Shown here piece by piece: positions 11,766-22,458 of a stretch of 64,000 bases of DNA. A model generated the notes under the pieces. That model saw only the letters and a list, made by a program, of their open reading frames with translations. It ran no database searches and had not been told where the DNA came from. A program made the position numbers and the translations under genes. The stretch is taken from NCBI RefSeq assembly GCF_027887165.1, contig NC_077227.1, positions 61,338,900-61,402,899 of the forward strand, given 5' to 3'. How positions within the stretch are numbered: position 1 is the first letter of the stretch; every line of letters begins with the position of its first letter. The DNA comes from Monodelphis domestica. Lineage: Eukaryota; Chordata; Mammalia; Didelphimorphia; Didelphidae.

Positions 11766-12335
11766 GATGTACAGAAAACATTGCTGAAAATTTAAAGAAA
11801 TGAGAGTTATAATAAATTACACAGTGTGTGAGGTTTGCTCTACAGTTGAATGAAACTACAAATTATTTCTCACATGCTCATGGTATTTACTAGATTCTGT
11901 TTCAATGATGAAATGCACAAAGAACTACTTTTTTTATGAGTCATCAAGTAAAAAAAAAAATACCAGAGAAGATATATTGTCAACAATGAACAATTTCTTT
12001 AATAAAAACAATGCTTGATGGGGGGAAAAAAGGAATATTATCTCTCCTTTAGGACATTATTTTAGATAGAACAAACTAGCTCTAAGCAGCATATTGTCAA
12101 CTCTCTTGTTAGTCAGGTCCACAGCCACACTCAGCCAGCATGGCAAAGAGTCCTTAAATCAGTCTTTCTTTTTTGAAATTCTTTTCCCCATTTAGCTGTT
12201 ATTCTTCCAATTCAACTTATTATTTAAGTTGAAATAAATAAATTCTTTTCAATCTCCACCATGCCTTTGACAGCAAGTGCAAAGACTATGAAAATTTACC
12301 TTATTTGCTTAACAATATACCGGAGAGCACCATGC
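11766..12335. other. No gene or clear repeat
   Basis: AT-rich, several A-runs, no ORF of note. Confidence 0.4.
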
Positions 12336-12339
12336 AACC

Positions 12340-12830
12340 TATCCCATATATTATTACAACAATACTCAGGTCATTGCCTCTCTTAAAAACATCAGCTCCT
12401 TTTCCTGAAATTCAAGGTCTTCCACAAAATAGACTCAATTTTATCTTTTCAGTCCTATTTTATACTATTTCCTTTCAAATACACTATCTCCCAACCAAAC
12501 AGGACAACTCTGGTCCTCGTTTTTGTGTCCTTCCCTATCTTCATGCCTTTTACACCATCTGCTAGTCTAGGAATGGACTTTACCATGTCTCCATTTATTG
12601 AAGTCCCTTGCTTCTTTCAAAGTGTAGCTTAAGAACTTACTTCTTTCCTTCTGTAAATCCTTCCCTGTCTTCCCTAGGTGAAAAGCATCTCAGCATCTTT
12701 GGATTTCCACTTTGTCTATCTCTCCTTTGCACTCTCCATCAGTTGACATTTCTTTATAATATGGGGTATCTCTGAGACAGGGGAGATCAAAAACCTTAAA
12801 GTATAACCAGAGCTCACAAAATTCAGGTCC
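12340..12830 (+). mobile_element. L2 LINE fragment
   Basis: L2-like order: GAAATTCAAGGTCTTCCACA, CTATCTCCCAACCAAACAGG, CATGCCTTTTACACCATCTG, TTCTTTCAAAGTGTAGCTTA, TGTAAATCCTTCCCTGTCTT and CTTTGCACTCTCCATCAG. The frames are broken throughout. Confidence 0.55.
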
Positions 12831-13049
12831 TTCTGATTTCCTGTGGCCTTAAAAGACTGTGATGAGAAATGTAGAAGGAAAGTATTCTGCCCTGGAAGTC
12901 AATGTTGGTTATTTATAATTTTCCCTCCCAGCCCTACCCCACCTCAGTTTAGATTCTTACTTTCTTCAGAGCACAAAGTTTGGACCATGTTTATCCTTGT
13001 ATTCTCTGTAGTTAAGAATGACTAACAATTGACATAGACTGATAGACAG

Positions 13050-13051
13050 AA

Positions 13052-13092
<41 letters not shown>
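13050..13092. repeat. (GATA)n microsatellite
   Basis: About ten uninterrupted GATA units preceded by two degenerate ones (GATAGACAGAAATAGATA). Confidence 0.95.
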
Positions 13093-13735
13093 CCTCTTGA
13101 AAGTTAGCAAAGGGTTTCCCAAGCATTGTCTCACTTGCAATATCATGTAGAAAAGTGGGATTTGAACACAGTTTTTCATGAATCAAAGCTCAATATCCCA
13201 TCTCCTACCTCTTACTTTGCCCATAGTGAGAATTTAATGGATATTTGTTTCAAGAACTGAATGAATAAAAGCCCATCCATTTTATCCCTACACAGTTCTA
13301 ATCATTAGAAAACTCTTTTATGTATTGAGGGAAAATACATCTCTTTGTAGCATCCACCATTGCTCCTAATTCTATCCTCCAGTTCCAGCTTTCCTTTCTG
13401 GCTCCCCTCCCATTTTCTCTAGGCTCCAATCTCAATTATTTCCTTTATAGTTTTCAAACCCTTAACCACTCCAGTCACCTTCTTGTTCAGATCCATTCTT
13501 TCTCCCTTTGACTCATTTCTTCTTAATTTCCTCTGTTATCTTTCCATCACCCTCCTCCCATCTGTTATGTAAAAAGTCTTTCAAATCTGGAATACACATA
13601 CTCTTGTTGTCAAATCCTCTTGAGCTTTCTATAATCTGAGCCTGTCAGGCAACTCCAAACCATTATACAGTCAGTGTCCTCCAAAGCCACCCTCAAACAT
13701 CATTGCTCATGTCTTCTTGTTCACTCCAAAGATCT
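13093..13735. other. No gene; weak MIR-like remnant at 13100-13190
   Basis: Possible reverse MIR remnant around CAAGCATTGTCTCACTTGC. The remainder is pyrimidine-rich and unassigned. Confidence 0.35.
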
Positions 13736-13737
13736 GT

Positions 13738-13885
13738 GATTTCATCATGAGTACTCTGTCCACCAATGCAGATCACGGCCCTCCTATTCCTTAATAGATG
13801 GACTTCATGAATTGCAGTGGCTGAAATAATCAATCACCTGCTTGCCAGCCTGCTGGTGATAAGCCTGTCCAAACTTAGCAAGGCC
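13738..13885 (+). repeat. Unidentified dispersed repeat, copy 1
   Basis: Same order of short matches as 61466-61612: GATTTCATCA, then CATGAATTGCAGTGGC / CATAGGTTGCTATGGC, then AATCACCTGCTTGCCAGCC / CATCACCTGGCAGCCAACC, then CTGGTGATAAGCCTGTCC / CTGGTAGTGAGCCTTTC. I do not know the family. Confidence 0.5.
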
Positions 13886-14174
13886 AGTCCTCAGTCCTCA
13901 GATGACAGACTAATAGTCCTTCACTAGGCTCAGGCTCATATTTCTCATGTCACATCCATAAAATTACTTTTATCTACAGCAAGAAGGGACACAAATATTA
14001 GGGCACATAGGATGGGCTTGTTAGGTGAGTTGTCATGAGATTCAAAGATGGGGGCTCTTGAAGTTCGGGGGTGGAGAAATTGAAAACATTTATGCATGAA
14101 TCATCAGTGCCTTTGGGAATTACCCACATTAATATCCACCACCCACAGAGGAGAGGCAAACATACTCTGTTCCA

Positions 14175-14345
14175 AAGTAGATCCTGGAATTCTAGAATAT
14201 CAGAGCTGGAAAGGGAGCCTTTGGAGATTTTGTTGTACAGCCCCCTAATTTGACAAAAGACAAAAGTGAGGCACAGAGAGCTGGTATAAATGGCCCAAAC
14301 CCCCCCCCCCCCAATAAGGCAATGTGATGGTTTGTAAGTCAACCT
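14175..14345 (-). mobile_element. MIR-like SINE fragment
   Basis: Reverse MIR pattern: AATATCAGAGCTGGAAAGGG, CAGCCCCCTAATTTGACAAA and AGTGAGGCACAGAGAGCTGG. A C-run (14301-14312) has expanded within it. Confidence 0.5.
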
Positions 14346-14603
14346 GCAATGCAATCTTGCAAGCTTAGAAAACTATCTGGGGCACTGGGAGGTCATATTG
14401 ACTATTCTAGGTCAGGAGCCAGTAGATATTAGAGAGTCTACTTAAACCAAGTTCTCTTACCACTATACCATGCTGTATTTCCTCTATCCCAGCTCTGACA
14501 GCCCCCATTTCGGGCCTTTAAAATTTGGCAGACTATTGCATTATTGTCTCCATGTTGCTTATGCTATAATAGTAGTAATAAATGAAACAAGCACTGTCTG
14601 TAC

Positions 14604-14816
14604 ATGTGTTGGTGAACCTATGGAATGTGTGCCAGAGGGAGCTGCTCCCTACCCCCCTCTCCACTTTGCCTGAGGACATTTTTCACTTCATCTGCCCCTC
14701 TGCCTAGTAGCCCAATGGGAGTGCTTCCTCCCATCCCTTTCAGGGGTAAGGTAGTAGTTCACATGCAGCATGAGGCTGTAGTTTAGACACAGTCTCTAAA
14801 ACGTTCACTATCACTA
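14604..14816. mobile_element. Probable hAT-type miniature inverted-repeat element
   Basis: The left end reads ATGTGTTGGTGAACCTATGG and the right end reads AAAACGTTCACTATCACTA. The reverse complement of the right end matches the left end at roughly 11 of 16 positions, centred on GGTGAAC/AGTGAAC. The flanks GTCTGTAC (14596-14603) and GTCTATAC (14817-14824) match at 7 of 8, the target length made by hAT transposases. There is no coding capacity, so it would have been mobilised in trans. Confidence 0.55.
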
Positions 14817-15014
14817 GTCTATACTACTATGACTCTGAGCGAGTCACTTCATTTCTGTTCACGTCTGTGAACCTCAATTATCTCAGCTATAAAATGAAAA
14901 GAACAGGCTGTGCAAAAGATCAGACCTGGACAATTATCAGACACCAGAATTGAGGCAGGCGTGACAGGAACCTAGAGGGAGAGCAATGTGAATGAATGAA
15001 TGGGGGGAGGGAAA

Positions 15015-15080
15015 AAAGCATTCTTTAAGCCCCTACTATGTGCCAGTGACTCTGCTAGGCAGATTGGCAAAGGAAACACA
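15015..15080 (+). mobile_element. Ancient dispersed repeat fragment
   Basis: AAGCCCCTACTATGTGCCAG, TGACTCTGCTAGGCAGATTG matches the start of the same unnamed family seen at 51168 and 5226. Confidence 0.45.
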
Positions 15081-15189
15081 CCAATTAAGGAGTTATTATA
15101 TCATTTGAAAGACCCAGATATTTGTCACCTTTCTAGACAAAGGGTAGCTGCTGTGAAAAGTCCCAGTTGAGTGAAGTCAAGCTAGATGA

Positions 15190-15357
15190 GGACCTAATAA
15201 AGTCCTCTTTTTTCCCGTATTAAATCATATTTTATTTAAAAAGCCAAAGTACCACAAATCATTACTGAAACAGCATGCCAGGTTCAGAACTGCTTTGACT
15301 GTATCAGGCTTTCTCTCTGTGTAATATGCAAATGACACTATCCACCATCTCCCCCTC

Positions 15358-15404
<47 letters not shown>

Positions 15405-15955
15405 CCTTCTCCCTAACTGCTATATATAGTGAGGATATATTGCTGCTGATTCCCTGTACATTGTATCCTTCTTAAAAGCAGGGCTCTCTTAAGCAGACAA
15501 TCCCCGGCTAGCATTTATCAGTTTTATTCCTTTAATGATTCAAACTTTTGCTAAGATGTGCTATTTGCTACATAGGATTTTATGGATTTAACAGTTTTTA
15601 TTAATTTAAGAGGCTTCCACTGAGCAAGAAAACGCTCAGTGTGACAAAGAAGGTATCATAAATGAATTGATTTGTCACGTATCAGAATGTGATCCAGCAG
15701 TGATTTCATTATTGTGGTTATTTTCCTTCAATTATCTGCAAACTTAAAATGCTAAATAGCCTCCCCCTGTATCAATTGAGCAAGAAATAAATGTGATCCC
15801 ATCCGATTGCACAAATTGGCCGCAGAGTATTGAGGCCGCGCATTAATTTCTCCTCCTTGAGGCACAATCTTCCCCCCGCGATAAACAAGATATTTTATTC
15901 AAATGTTGTGTCTGCTTGGCGGAGAGAGACAGATCCGTCAGCGCTGTCCCCTAAG
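15190..15955. promoter_or_regulatory. Candidate conserved non-coding element
   Basis: About 750 bp free of recognisable repeats except the (CA)n at 15361-15403, in a window otherwise packed with them. It holds AT-rich motif clusters of the sort seen in developmental enhancers: an octamer-like ATATGCAAATGA near 15327, TTAAT-type homeodomain cores around 15523 and 15600, TTATTGTGGTTATTTTCC (RUNX/FOX-like) near 15710, and CCGATTGCACAAATTGGCC near 15802. CpG density rises at the right end. There is no protein-like ORF. Function is inferred from composition only. Confidence 0.35.
15361..15403. repeat. (CA)n microsatellite
   Basis: About 21 uninterrupted CA units. It sits inside the repeat-poor block. 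Confidence 0.97.
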
Positions 15956-15959
15956 CATC

Positions 15960-16090
15960 CTGGTGGGGCTGGGGAGAGGGAGCGGGGAGGGGAGGGGAAC
16001 GGAAGGGAGGGGAGGGGAACAGAGGGGAGGGACGGGAACGAGAGGAGCAGCTGGGGTAGACCCGGCAGAGAGAAAGCAAGGGGAGGCCAG
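15960..16090 (+). repeat. G-rich purine tract with G-quadruplex potential
   Basis: Forward strand carries many GGGG runs separated by one to five bases (GGGGAGGGGAGGGGAACGG and similar) from about 15966 to 16035. The 208-codon frame that crosses 15830-16456 lacks an ATG start and owes its length to GC and purine bias, so I do not call it a gene. Confidence 0.75.
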
Positions 16091-16474
16091 GTAGCGTGGC
16101 AGCAGGATCCTGCCACCCAGAAATGCCAGGGAATGATCCAGCCTCAAGTCATCTCGAGGCTCCAGCTCTGTCTCCGTCGTCCCTATTGTTCTTTGTCTGT
16201 CCTAATGGGTGCAGATCTCCCCTGCCCCTTTCGTGCCCGCTTCTGCTCTCCATCCCCACCCCTACCCCACCCCCAACTCCAGCCTTTATCAAAACACACA
16301 GCACCTTCCTGTCTCCACCAGCCTCTCACTGTCTCCCCCACCCCGCTGGAAAAGATCATTCTCTCCTCTAAACTTTTGTCCCCCTGCCTAGAATGTCCAT
16401 GTGCCCAAACTTCAAGGACCACCTCCTCCTGTGAGGGTCTTTCCACATCACCTTAGCCCAAGGTGATATCTATT

Positions 16475-17535
<1,061 letters not shown>

Positions 17536-17639
17536 GAAACCACTACTACTAGCCTTCTGCCACTCCTCAACCCAAACACTTAGAATATGCTCTTACAGCC
17601 CAGCACTTAAGGCAGAAGGGAAAGCTATTAGAGAATAAT

Positions 17640-17772
17640 TACCTCCCAATGAGGTACTAGCTCAGTAAGGGCAGGGACCAAGTCTGATTCCTCTTTGAAT
17701 GCTCCTAAAGCCTAACCCAGAGCTGAGGGTACAATAGACACTCAAATGAACATCTGGTAAGTGATTGATTTA
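17640..17772 (+). mobile_element. L2 LINE 3' end
   Basis: CTAGCTCAGTAAGGGCAGGG, ACCAAGTCTGATTCCTCTTT, then ACCCAGAGCTGAGGGTACAA and TAGACACTCAAATGAACATC, the degraded L2 tail. Confidence 0.55.
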
Positions 17773-17944
17773 GATACTAAATAATCTCTTTAAAAATAAA
17801 ACCCTCTTCAGGTGGAGGATTAAGGCTACAGAATGTTTCATACACTGTATCAGACTCAGTAACTATGTCTTTGGCTAGGCTTAATTGTTTTTCTTTGTTA
17901 CTTGAGAAGCTCTCTGGGAGGATAGGTTGAGGTTAGAATTTTTG

Positions 17945-18128
17945 TTACTGCTCAGTTATTTCAGTTGTGGGCACTCTGTGACCCTATTTGGGGTTTTCTT
18001 GGCAAAGATGGCAGAGTGGTTTGCCATTTCCTTCTCCAGCTCATTTTACAGATGAGGAAACTGAGGCAAAGATGTGTGTGAGGCTAGATTTCAACTGAGG
18101 TCTTCCTGACTCCAGGCAAGGTGCTCAA
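17945..18128 (-). mobile_element. Family B SINE, internally deleted
   Basis: Reverse copy: TGCTCAGTTATTTCAGTTGT, TTGGGGTTTTCTTGGCAAAG, GTTTGCCATTTCCTTCTCCA, then a shortened head with TCTTCCTGACTCCAGGC. The segment around the B box is partly missing. Confidence 0.8.
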
Positions 18129-18284
18129 TAAAATTCAAATTCAAAATTCAAAACCAGTAATAGCAATGGCCTCTGACCTAGAATGGGTCATAAATAGGAA
18201 GCATCACTATTTTCTGGGAAGAAAAAGAAAAGAAAAGGGAGAGATGGGACAAGGTAGAGAAATTAATGCGTAAATACCAAGATC

Positions 18285-18600
18285 ATCAATGTCAAGTTGA
18301 AGGAACTTTAGAGTTCATCTAGTCAGCCCCTTTCTTTTACAAATGAGAAAATCAGGATATAGAATGTTGTCCAAGGACACAGTGAAAAGCGAGTCAGAAT
18401 TAGAAACTAGGGCTTCTGAGTCCAAATCCTGTGCTCCTGGATTTAAAGTAGGAAGGCATGCATTCGAATGCCCTCTTTTTTGACATATTGGGCCCCAGAT
18501 GACTAGCCAAGATCAACATAGGTGGTATAACTGACATTTGAACCCAAGTCCTCAGACTCCAAATCTTCCTTATGCCCCACGCTGACTCAGAGGCTATCAA
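18285..18600 (-). mobile_element. MIR-like SINE fragments
   Basis: Two stacked reverse MIR-like segments: TAGAGTTCATCTAGTCAGCC with TACAAATGAGAAAATCAGGA, and then GGTATAACTGACATTTGAAC with CAAGTCCTCAGACTCC. The leftmost 21 bases also resemble the minisatellite core (see findings). Confidence 0.45.
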
Positions 18601-19125
18601 GTGATTCCCTTTCCATAAGAAGTGCTTTACATCTTCAGCTCTAAGACTTCACACCGGAAGTTTTCCATTTTAAAAACTGCTTGTTGAGAGCTCAATTTTT
18701 CCTACCTGTAAAACCTCCCAACTGTCGTTGGAAGAGCACCAAGAACAGAAATTTCCACTGTTACATAAATGCTAAGGGAGATTCCCACATCTGCCAGCTT
18801 ATCAGAGAAAGCAGGCTTGGAGAGGTCCTCCTCAGTCCTCTTCCAGAATCTGAGAAGAAATCAAAGGGTAGTGGAGGAAACTCCAAAAAAGAGGAGGAGG
18901 TGGGGGGGGGGGGAAACAGGAGAGGGGGCTTTCTGGAAGCTTATCCAGGCTTTATCCAAAACCACGGGCCAGGGGCATGACTAATGACAGCTAAGTAACA
19001 CTCAGTGACAAAGCTATGATTCAATTCCACAAACACTTAATGCCTTTCCCACCATCTCCAAATTAACTTGTATTTATCTCTAAGCATCTGTGCTACTTAG
19101 TTCCTGGATACATACTTATCCTATG
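18601..19125. other. No gene or clear repeat
   Basis: Unassigned. It contains a G-run at 18900-18913. The open frames at 18681-18984 are purine-rich and lack family features. Confidence 0.4.
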
Positions 19126-19127
19126 CT

Positions 19128-19505
19128 TTTACACTGTCTCCATCATTAGTTTATAAATGTCCTCCGGAGGACAGAGACTGTCTTTTTTTCTTTTTAATCT
19201 TTGTAGCTCCAGCACCTAATACAGTATCTAGTCTTGTTTAGTTGTTTTCCAGTTGTGTCTGACTCTTGGTGACCCCATTTAGGGGGTTTTCTTGACAAAG
19301 ATGCTAGAGTATTTTGCCAAATCCTTCTCTAGCTCATTTTACAGATGGAGAAACTGAGACAAGCAGGATTACATGGTTTTCCTAGAGTCACATAGCTAGT
19401 TAAGCATCAGAGCTGGTGTGAACTCAGCTCCATTACAGGTACTCTCTGCTGCATCACTGAGCTGTTTTATGTCTGGCACATAGTAGGTGATTAACAAATG
19501 CTTAT
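19128..19505 (+). mobile_element. L2 LINE 3' end, interrupted
   Basis: The left half (AAATGTCCTCCGGAGGACAG, CCAGCACCTAATACAGTATC) and right half (TGTCTGGCACATAGTAGGTG, ATTAACAAATGCTTATATG) are the two parts of one L2 tail. A family B SINE lies between them (19232-19475). Confidence 0.7.
19232..19475 (-). mobile_element. Family B SINE inside L2
   Basis: Reverse copy: TTTAGTTGTTTTCCAGTTGT, TCTGACTCTTGGTGACCCCA, CTAGCTCATTTTACAGATGG, TAGAGTCACATAGCTAGTTA and a degraded head GTACTCTCTGCTGCATCACT. Confidence 0.8.
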
Positions 19506-19507
19506 AT

Positions 19508-20027
19508 GTGCTAGGCCTGGCAAAAATGCACTGGATATGTATCCCAAAGAGATAAAAAATTGGGAAAGGCTCTGTTTGTATAAAAATATTTATAGCTGCA
19601 TTTTTTGTGGTGGCAAAATTTTGGAAAATGAAGGGTTGTTCCTCAATTGGGGAATGGCTGAACAAATTGTGGTATATAATGGTGATGGAATACTATTGTG
19701 CTGTAAGAAAACTGCTTGATTTCTATAAGAACTGAAAAGACCTCCATGAACTGATAAGGAGTGAAATAAGCAGAACCAGAAGAACATTATGAGATGAAAT
19801 GGATAATGGATAATGTAAAATGTAATCGACTTTGCTACTAGCAGCAATGAAATGATCCAGGGCAATTCTGAGGGCCCTATGAGAAAGAACGTTATCCACA
19901 TCCAGAGAAAGAACTGTGGGAGTAGAAACACAAAAGAAAACACATGATTTATCTCTTGTTTATATGGGTATATGTTTTGAGGTTTTGGTTTTAAAAGATT
20001 ACTTTGTTACAAAAATAAATATTATGG
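19508..20027 (+). mobile_element. Older 5'-truncated L1, left part
   Basis: It encodes a degraded end of ORF2 (GKNALDMYPKEIKNWERL, then LFLNWGMAEQIVVYNGDGIL) and part of the 3' UTR. The element resumes at 26711 after the younger L1. In ORF2p this region is the cysteine-rich C-terminus. Several stops are present and it is not functional. Confidence 0.88.
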
Positions 20028-20038
20028 GAGGTGGAGTC

Positions 20039-20049
20039 AAGATGGAGGC
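20039..20049 (+). promoter_or_regulatory. Decayed YY1-like site at L1 5' end
   Basis: AAGATGGAGGC occupies the place where element 2 has AAGATGGCGGC. In human L1 a YY1 site at this position fixes the transcription start; here its CpG is lost. The role in marsupial L1 is inferred by analogy. Confidence 0.45.
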
Positions 20050-20829
20050 ATAGAGGCAGCAAAAGTTCAGACCTCTGAAAACCCTTCCTTACTGATTACA
20101 AACTAAATGCTCCTAGGGGAATGAAAATCAAACCTAACAACAGGGCAGAGCCAAGGAACCCTCCTGCTGTACTCAGCTTAAAAGGTATGCCCCCAAAAAG
20201 CCTGAATTCAAGAACACTAGGGGTTTAAGGGGAAGGAAGAATGAAGGTTCCAGGACCCCTCCCCCACCTAGAGCGCTGAGCCTCCAATGGTAGCTGGAAC
20301 CTCTGGGTGGACAAGGGTGCTGATCTGGAGGGAGTACCTTGTGGGCAAAGCTGTGCCAGGCTCAGAGTGTTGAAAACAGGCGGTAGGGAAGCAGTTGGAG
20401 AAGAAGTGCAGAACAGGCAGTCTTGTTGCAGCAGTAGAGACACTCCATATTGCCCCCCCCCCCCAGGTTTTGGCCTCAGGGCACATCCACTCTGCGAGTT
20501 CAACCCAGCTGGGCTTAATCTCATTAAAGCTTTCAGAGGGCAGGGAAGCTCAAGCTCCAACACCCCTTCCCCACAGACTGTGCTGAGAGGTTTGCTGACT
20601 AAGCTCCAAGGGGGAAGACTGACAGAAAAGCCCAAAACCACATATCCAAAACAAAATAAGAGGAGTAAAAGTGCAAGCAACTACAGGGAGTAAAGAAGGG
20701 CTAAATAGGAGCAAACAACAGAAAAAGAAAAAAGGAATTACAATCCACAGCTTCTATCCAGGCAATGAAAAAAGAGCAAATATAGCAAAGAAGGATGAAG
20801 AATCACCAAACAAAAACACAGAAACTCCA

Positions 20830-21724
20830 ACAAACTAGAGACAGACTTTGGAAGAACTCAAAATACAATTCAAAACACAATTAAGAGAGGCTGAAGACAC
20901 CTGGGAAAAGAACATAAAAAGCAAGATAAGTCATCTGGAAACAGAGGCACTTGAACTAAAACAAGAAAATAGTATCTTGAAAGTAAAAATTAATCAGCCT
21001 GAAAATGAGGCAAAGGAGATGAAAGATCAGAATGAGAGGGATGACCAAAAAGCCAGGGATGAAATTCAGTCTTTAAAAACCATAATAAACAATTAGAAGC
21101 AAACAATTTCACAAGGCAGCAGGAAAATATAAAACAAAATCAAAAGAATGAAAAAAATTGAGGAAGCACCTCATTCACAAAACAGAAGATTTAGAAAATC
21201 GTTCTAGGAGAGACAACTTAAGAATCATTGGTCTACTGGAAGACCATGAAAAAAGAAAAAGCCTGGACATCATCCTACAGGAAATTATCCAAGAAAACTG
21301 CCCCAATATTCTAAAACAAGAGGGAAAAGTGGAGAATGAAAGAATCCACAGATCACATCCTGTATTTAATCCCCAACTGAAAACACCCAGGAATGTTATA
21401 GCCAAATTCAAGAACTATCAGACCAAGGAAAAAATATTATAAGCTGCCAAGAAGTCATTCAGATACCAAGGAACTACAGTGAGGATAACACAGGATATGG
21501 CTGCATCTACACTGAAGGACCAAAAGGCATGGAATATGATATTCCAGAAAACAAGGGAACTAAGTCTACAACCAAGAATCAACTACCCAGAAAAACTGAC
21601 TGTATTCTTACAAGGGAAAGTTTGGTCATTTAACAAAATAGAAGAATTCCAAACATTTGTAAAGAAAAGACCAGACCTGAACAGAAAATTTGACACCCAA
21701 ACACAGAACTCAAGAGAATCATAA
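20830..21724 (+). pseudogene. L1 ORF1 remnant (element 1)
   Basis: Remnant of the L1 RNA-binding protein that coats L1 RNA as a trimer. The coiled-coil part is readable at 20848-21093 (for example EDTWEKNIKSKISHLETEAL) and ends at a TAG stop. After a frameshift the RRM domain begins near 21158 (the motif RRDNLRIIGLLEDHEK) and runs to a TAA at 21440-21442, where element 2 has a CTACAG-type sequence. The C-terminal domain then continues in the same frame to 21724 (YPEKLTVFLQGKVWSFNKIE). At least one frameshift and two stops separate the parts, so no full protein can be made. The order and spacing match the 321-residue ORF1 of element 2. Confidence 0.92.
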
Positions 21725-22458
21725 AAAAAAATTAAGAAAGGGAAGGGGGGGGGCAGAAAAAACAAAACAAAACAAGAAAAACAAACTTTTTTAAGAGACC
21801 CAATAAGTTTAAATAATGTGTATCCATATAAGAAAAGAGGACATTGGTAACTTAAAAATTTCTATTATCACCTGGGTAGCTAGAAGAATTATACTTAGAG
21901 GGAATGGTGACAAACTGTATAGGATGAAATGCCAAGACATAAATATGTATATAGATATATGTATGCATAAATATATATGTACATATATATGTAACTAGAG
22001 CTAAAAAAGAGGCTAATACTAAGAGAAATGGGAAAAGAAACAAAATGGGGCAAATTTATATGTCACAAAGAAGCTCATGGCAGGAGGGGGGGAGAACATC
22101 AATACACTGGAAGAGTAAAGAGGTTGGAAATAGGAAATACTCAATTCTTACGTGCATTGAAATCGACTCAAAGAGGGCAGAGCAATCAAATACATTGGGG
22201 CAGAGAATTGATTTGTGCCCTATAGGGAAGTAAAAGGGTAACAAACAGACTGGTGAGGAGAGAAGCAATACAAGGGAGGAAGAGGGTGAAGGGGTAGTTT
22301 AAAAAGACTGTAAAGAAAATAAGAGGGGAATAAGAAGGGAGGGGGTGGAAAGGGAAGTAAAATAAGGGTAGGAATTAGGGGGACTGGTTAAAAACAAAAC
22401 ATTGATGTAGAAGGAAATAGTGAAAGAAGAAAAGGCAGGACTAGGAATGGAAATCAAA
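21725..22458 (+). other. L1 inter-ORF region (element 1)
   Basis: About 730 bp between the end of ORF1 and the start of ORF2, rich in purines, with a G-run near 21746 and ATATAT-rich sequence around 21940-21995. Human L1 has only about 63 bp here. Element 2 also has a long spacer. Confidence 0.75.

Noticed and set aside
15830..16456. A 208-codon open frame
   Set aside because: It starts on TTG, not ATG, crosses the G-rich purine tract and a C-rich tract, and has a composition set by those tracts. No domain or splice structure.
20225..20693. Frames of 128 and 151 codons on both strands
   Set aside because: They lie in the 5' UTR of L1 element 1 and are not conserved in element 2.
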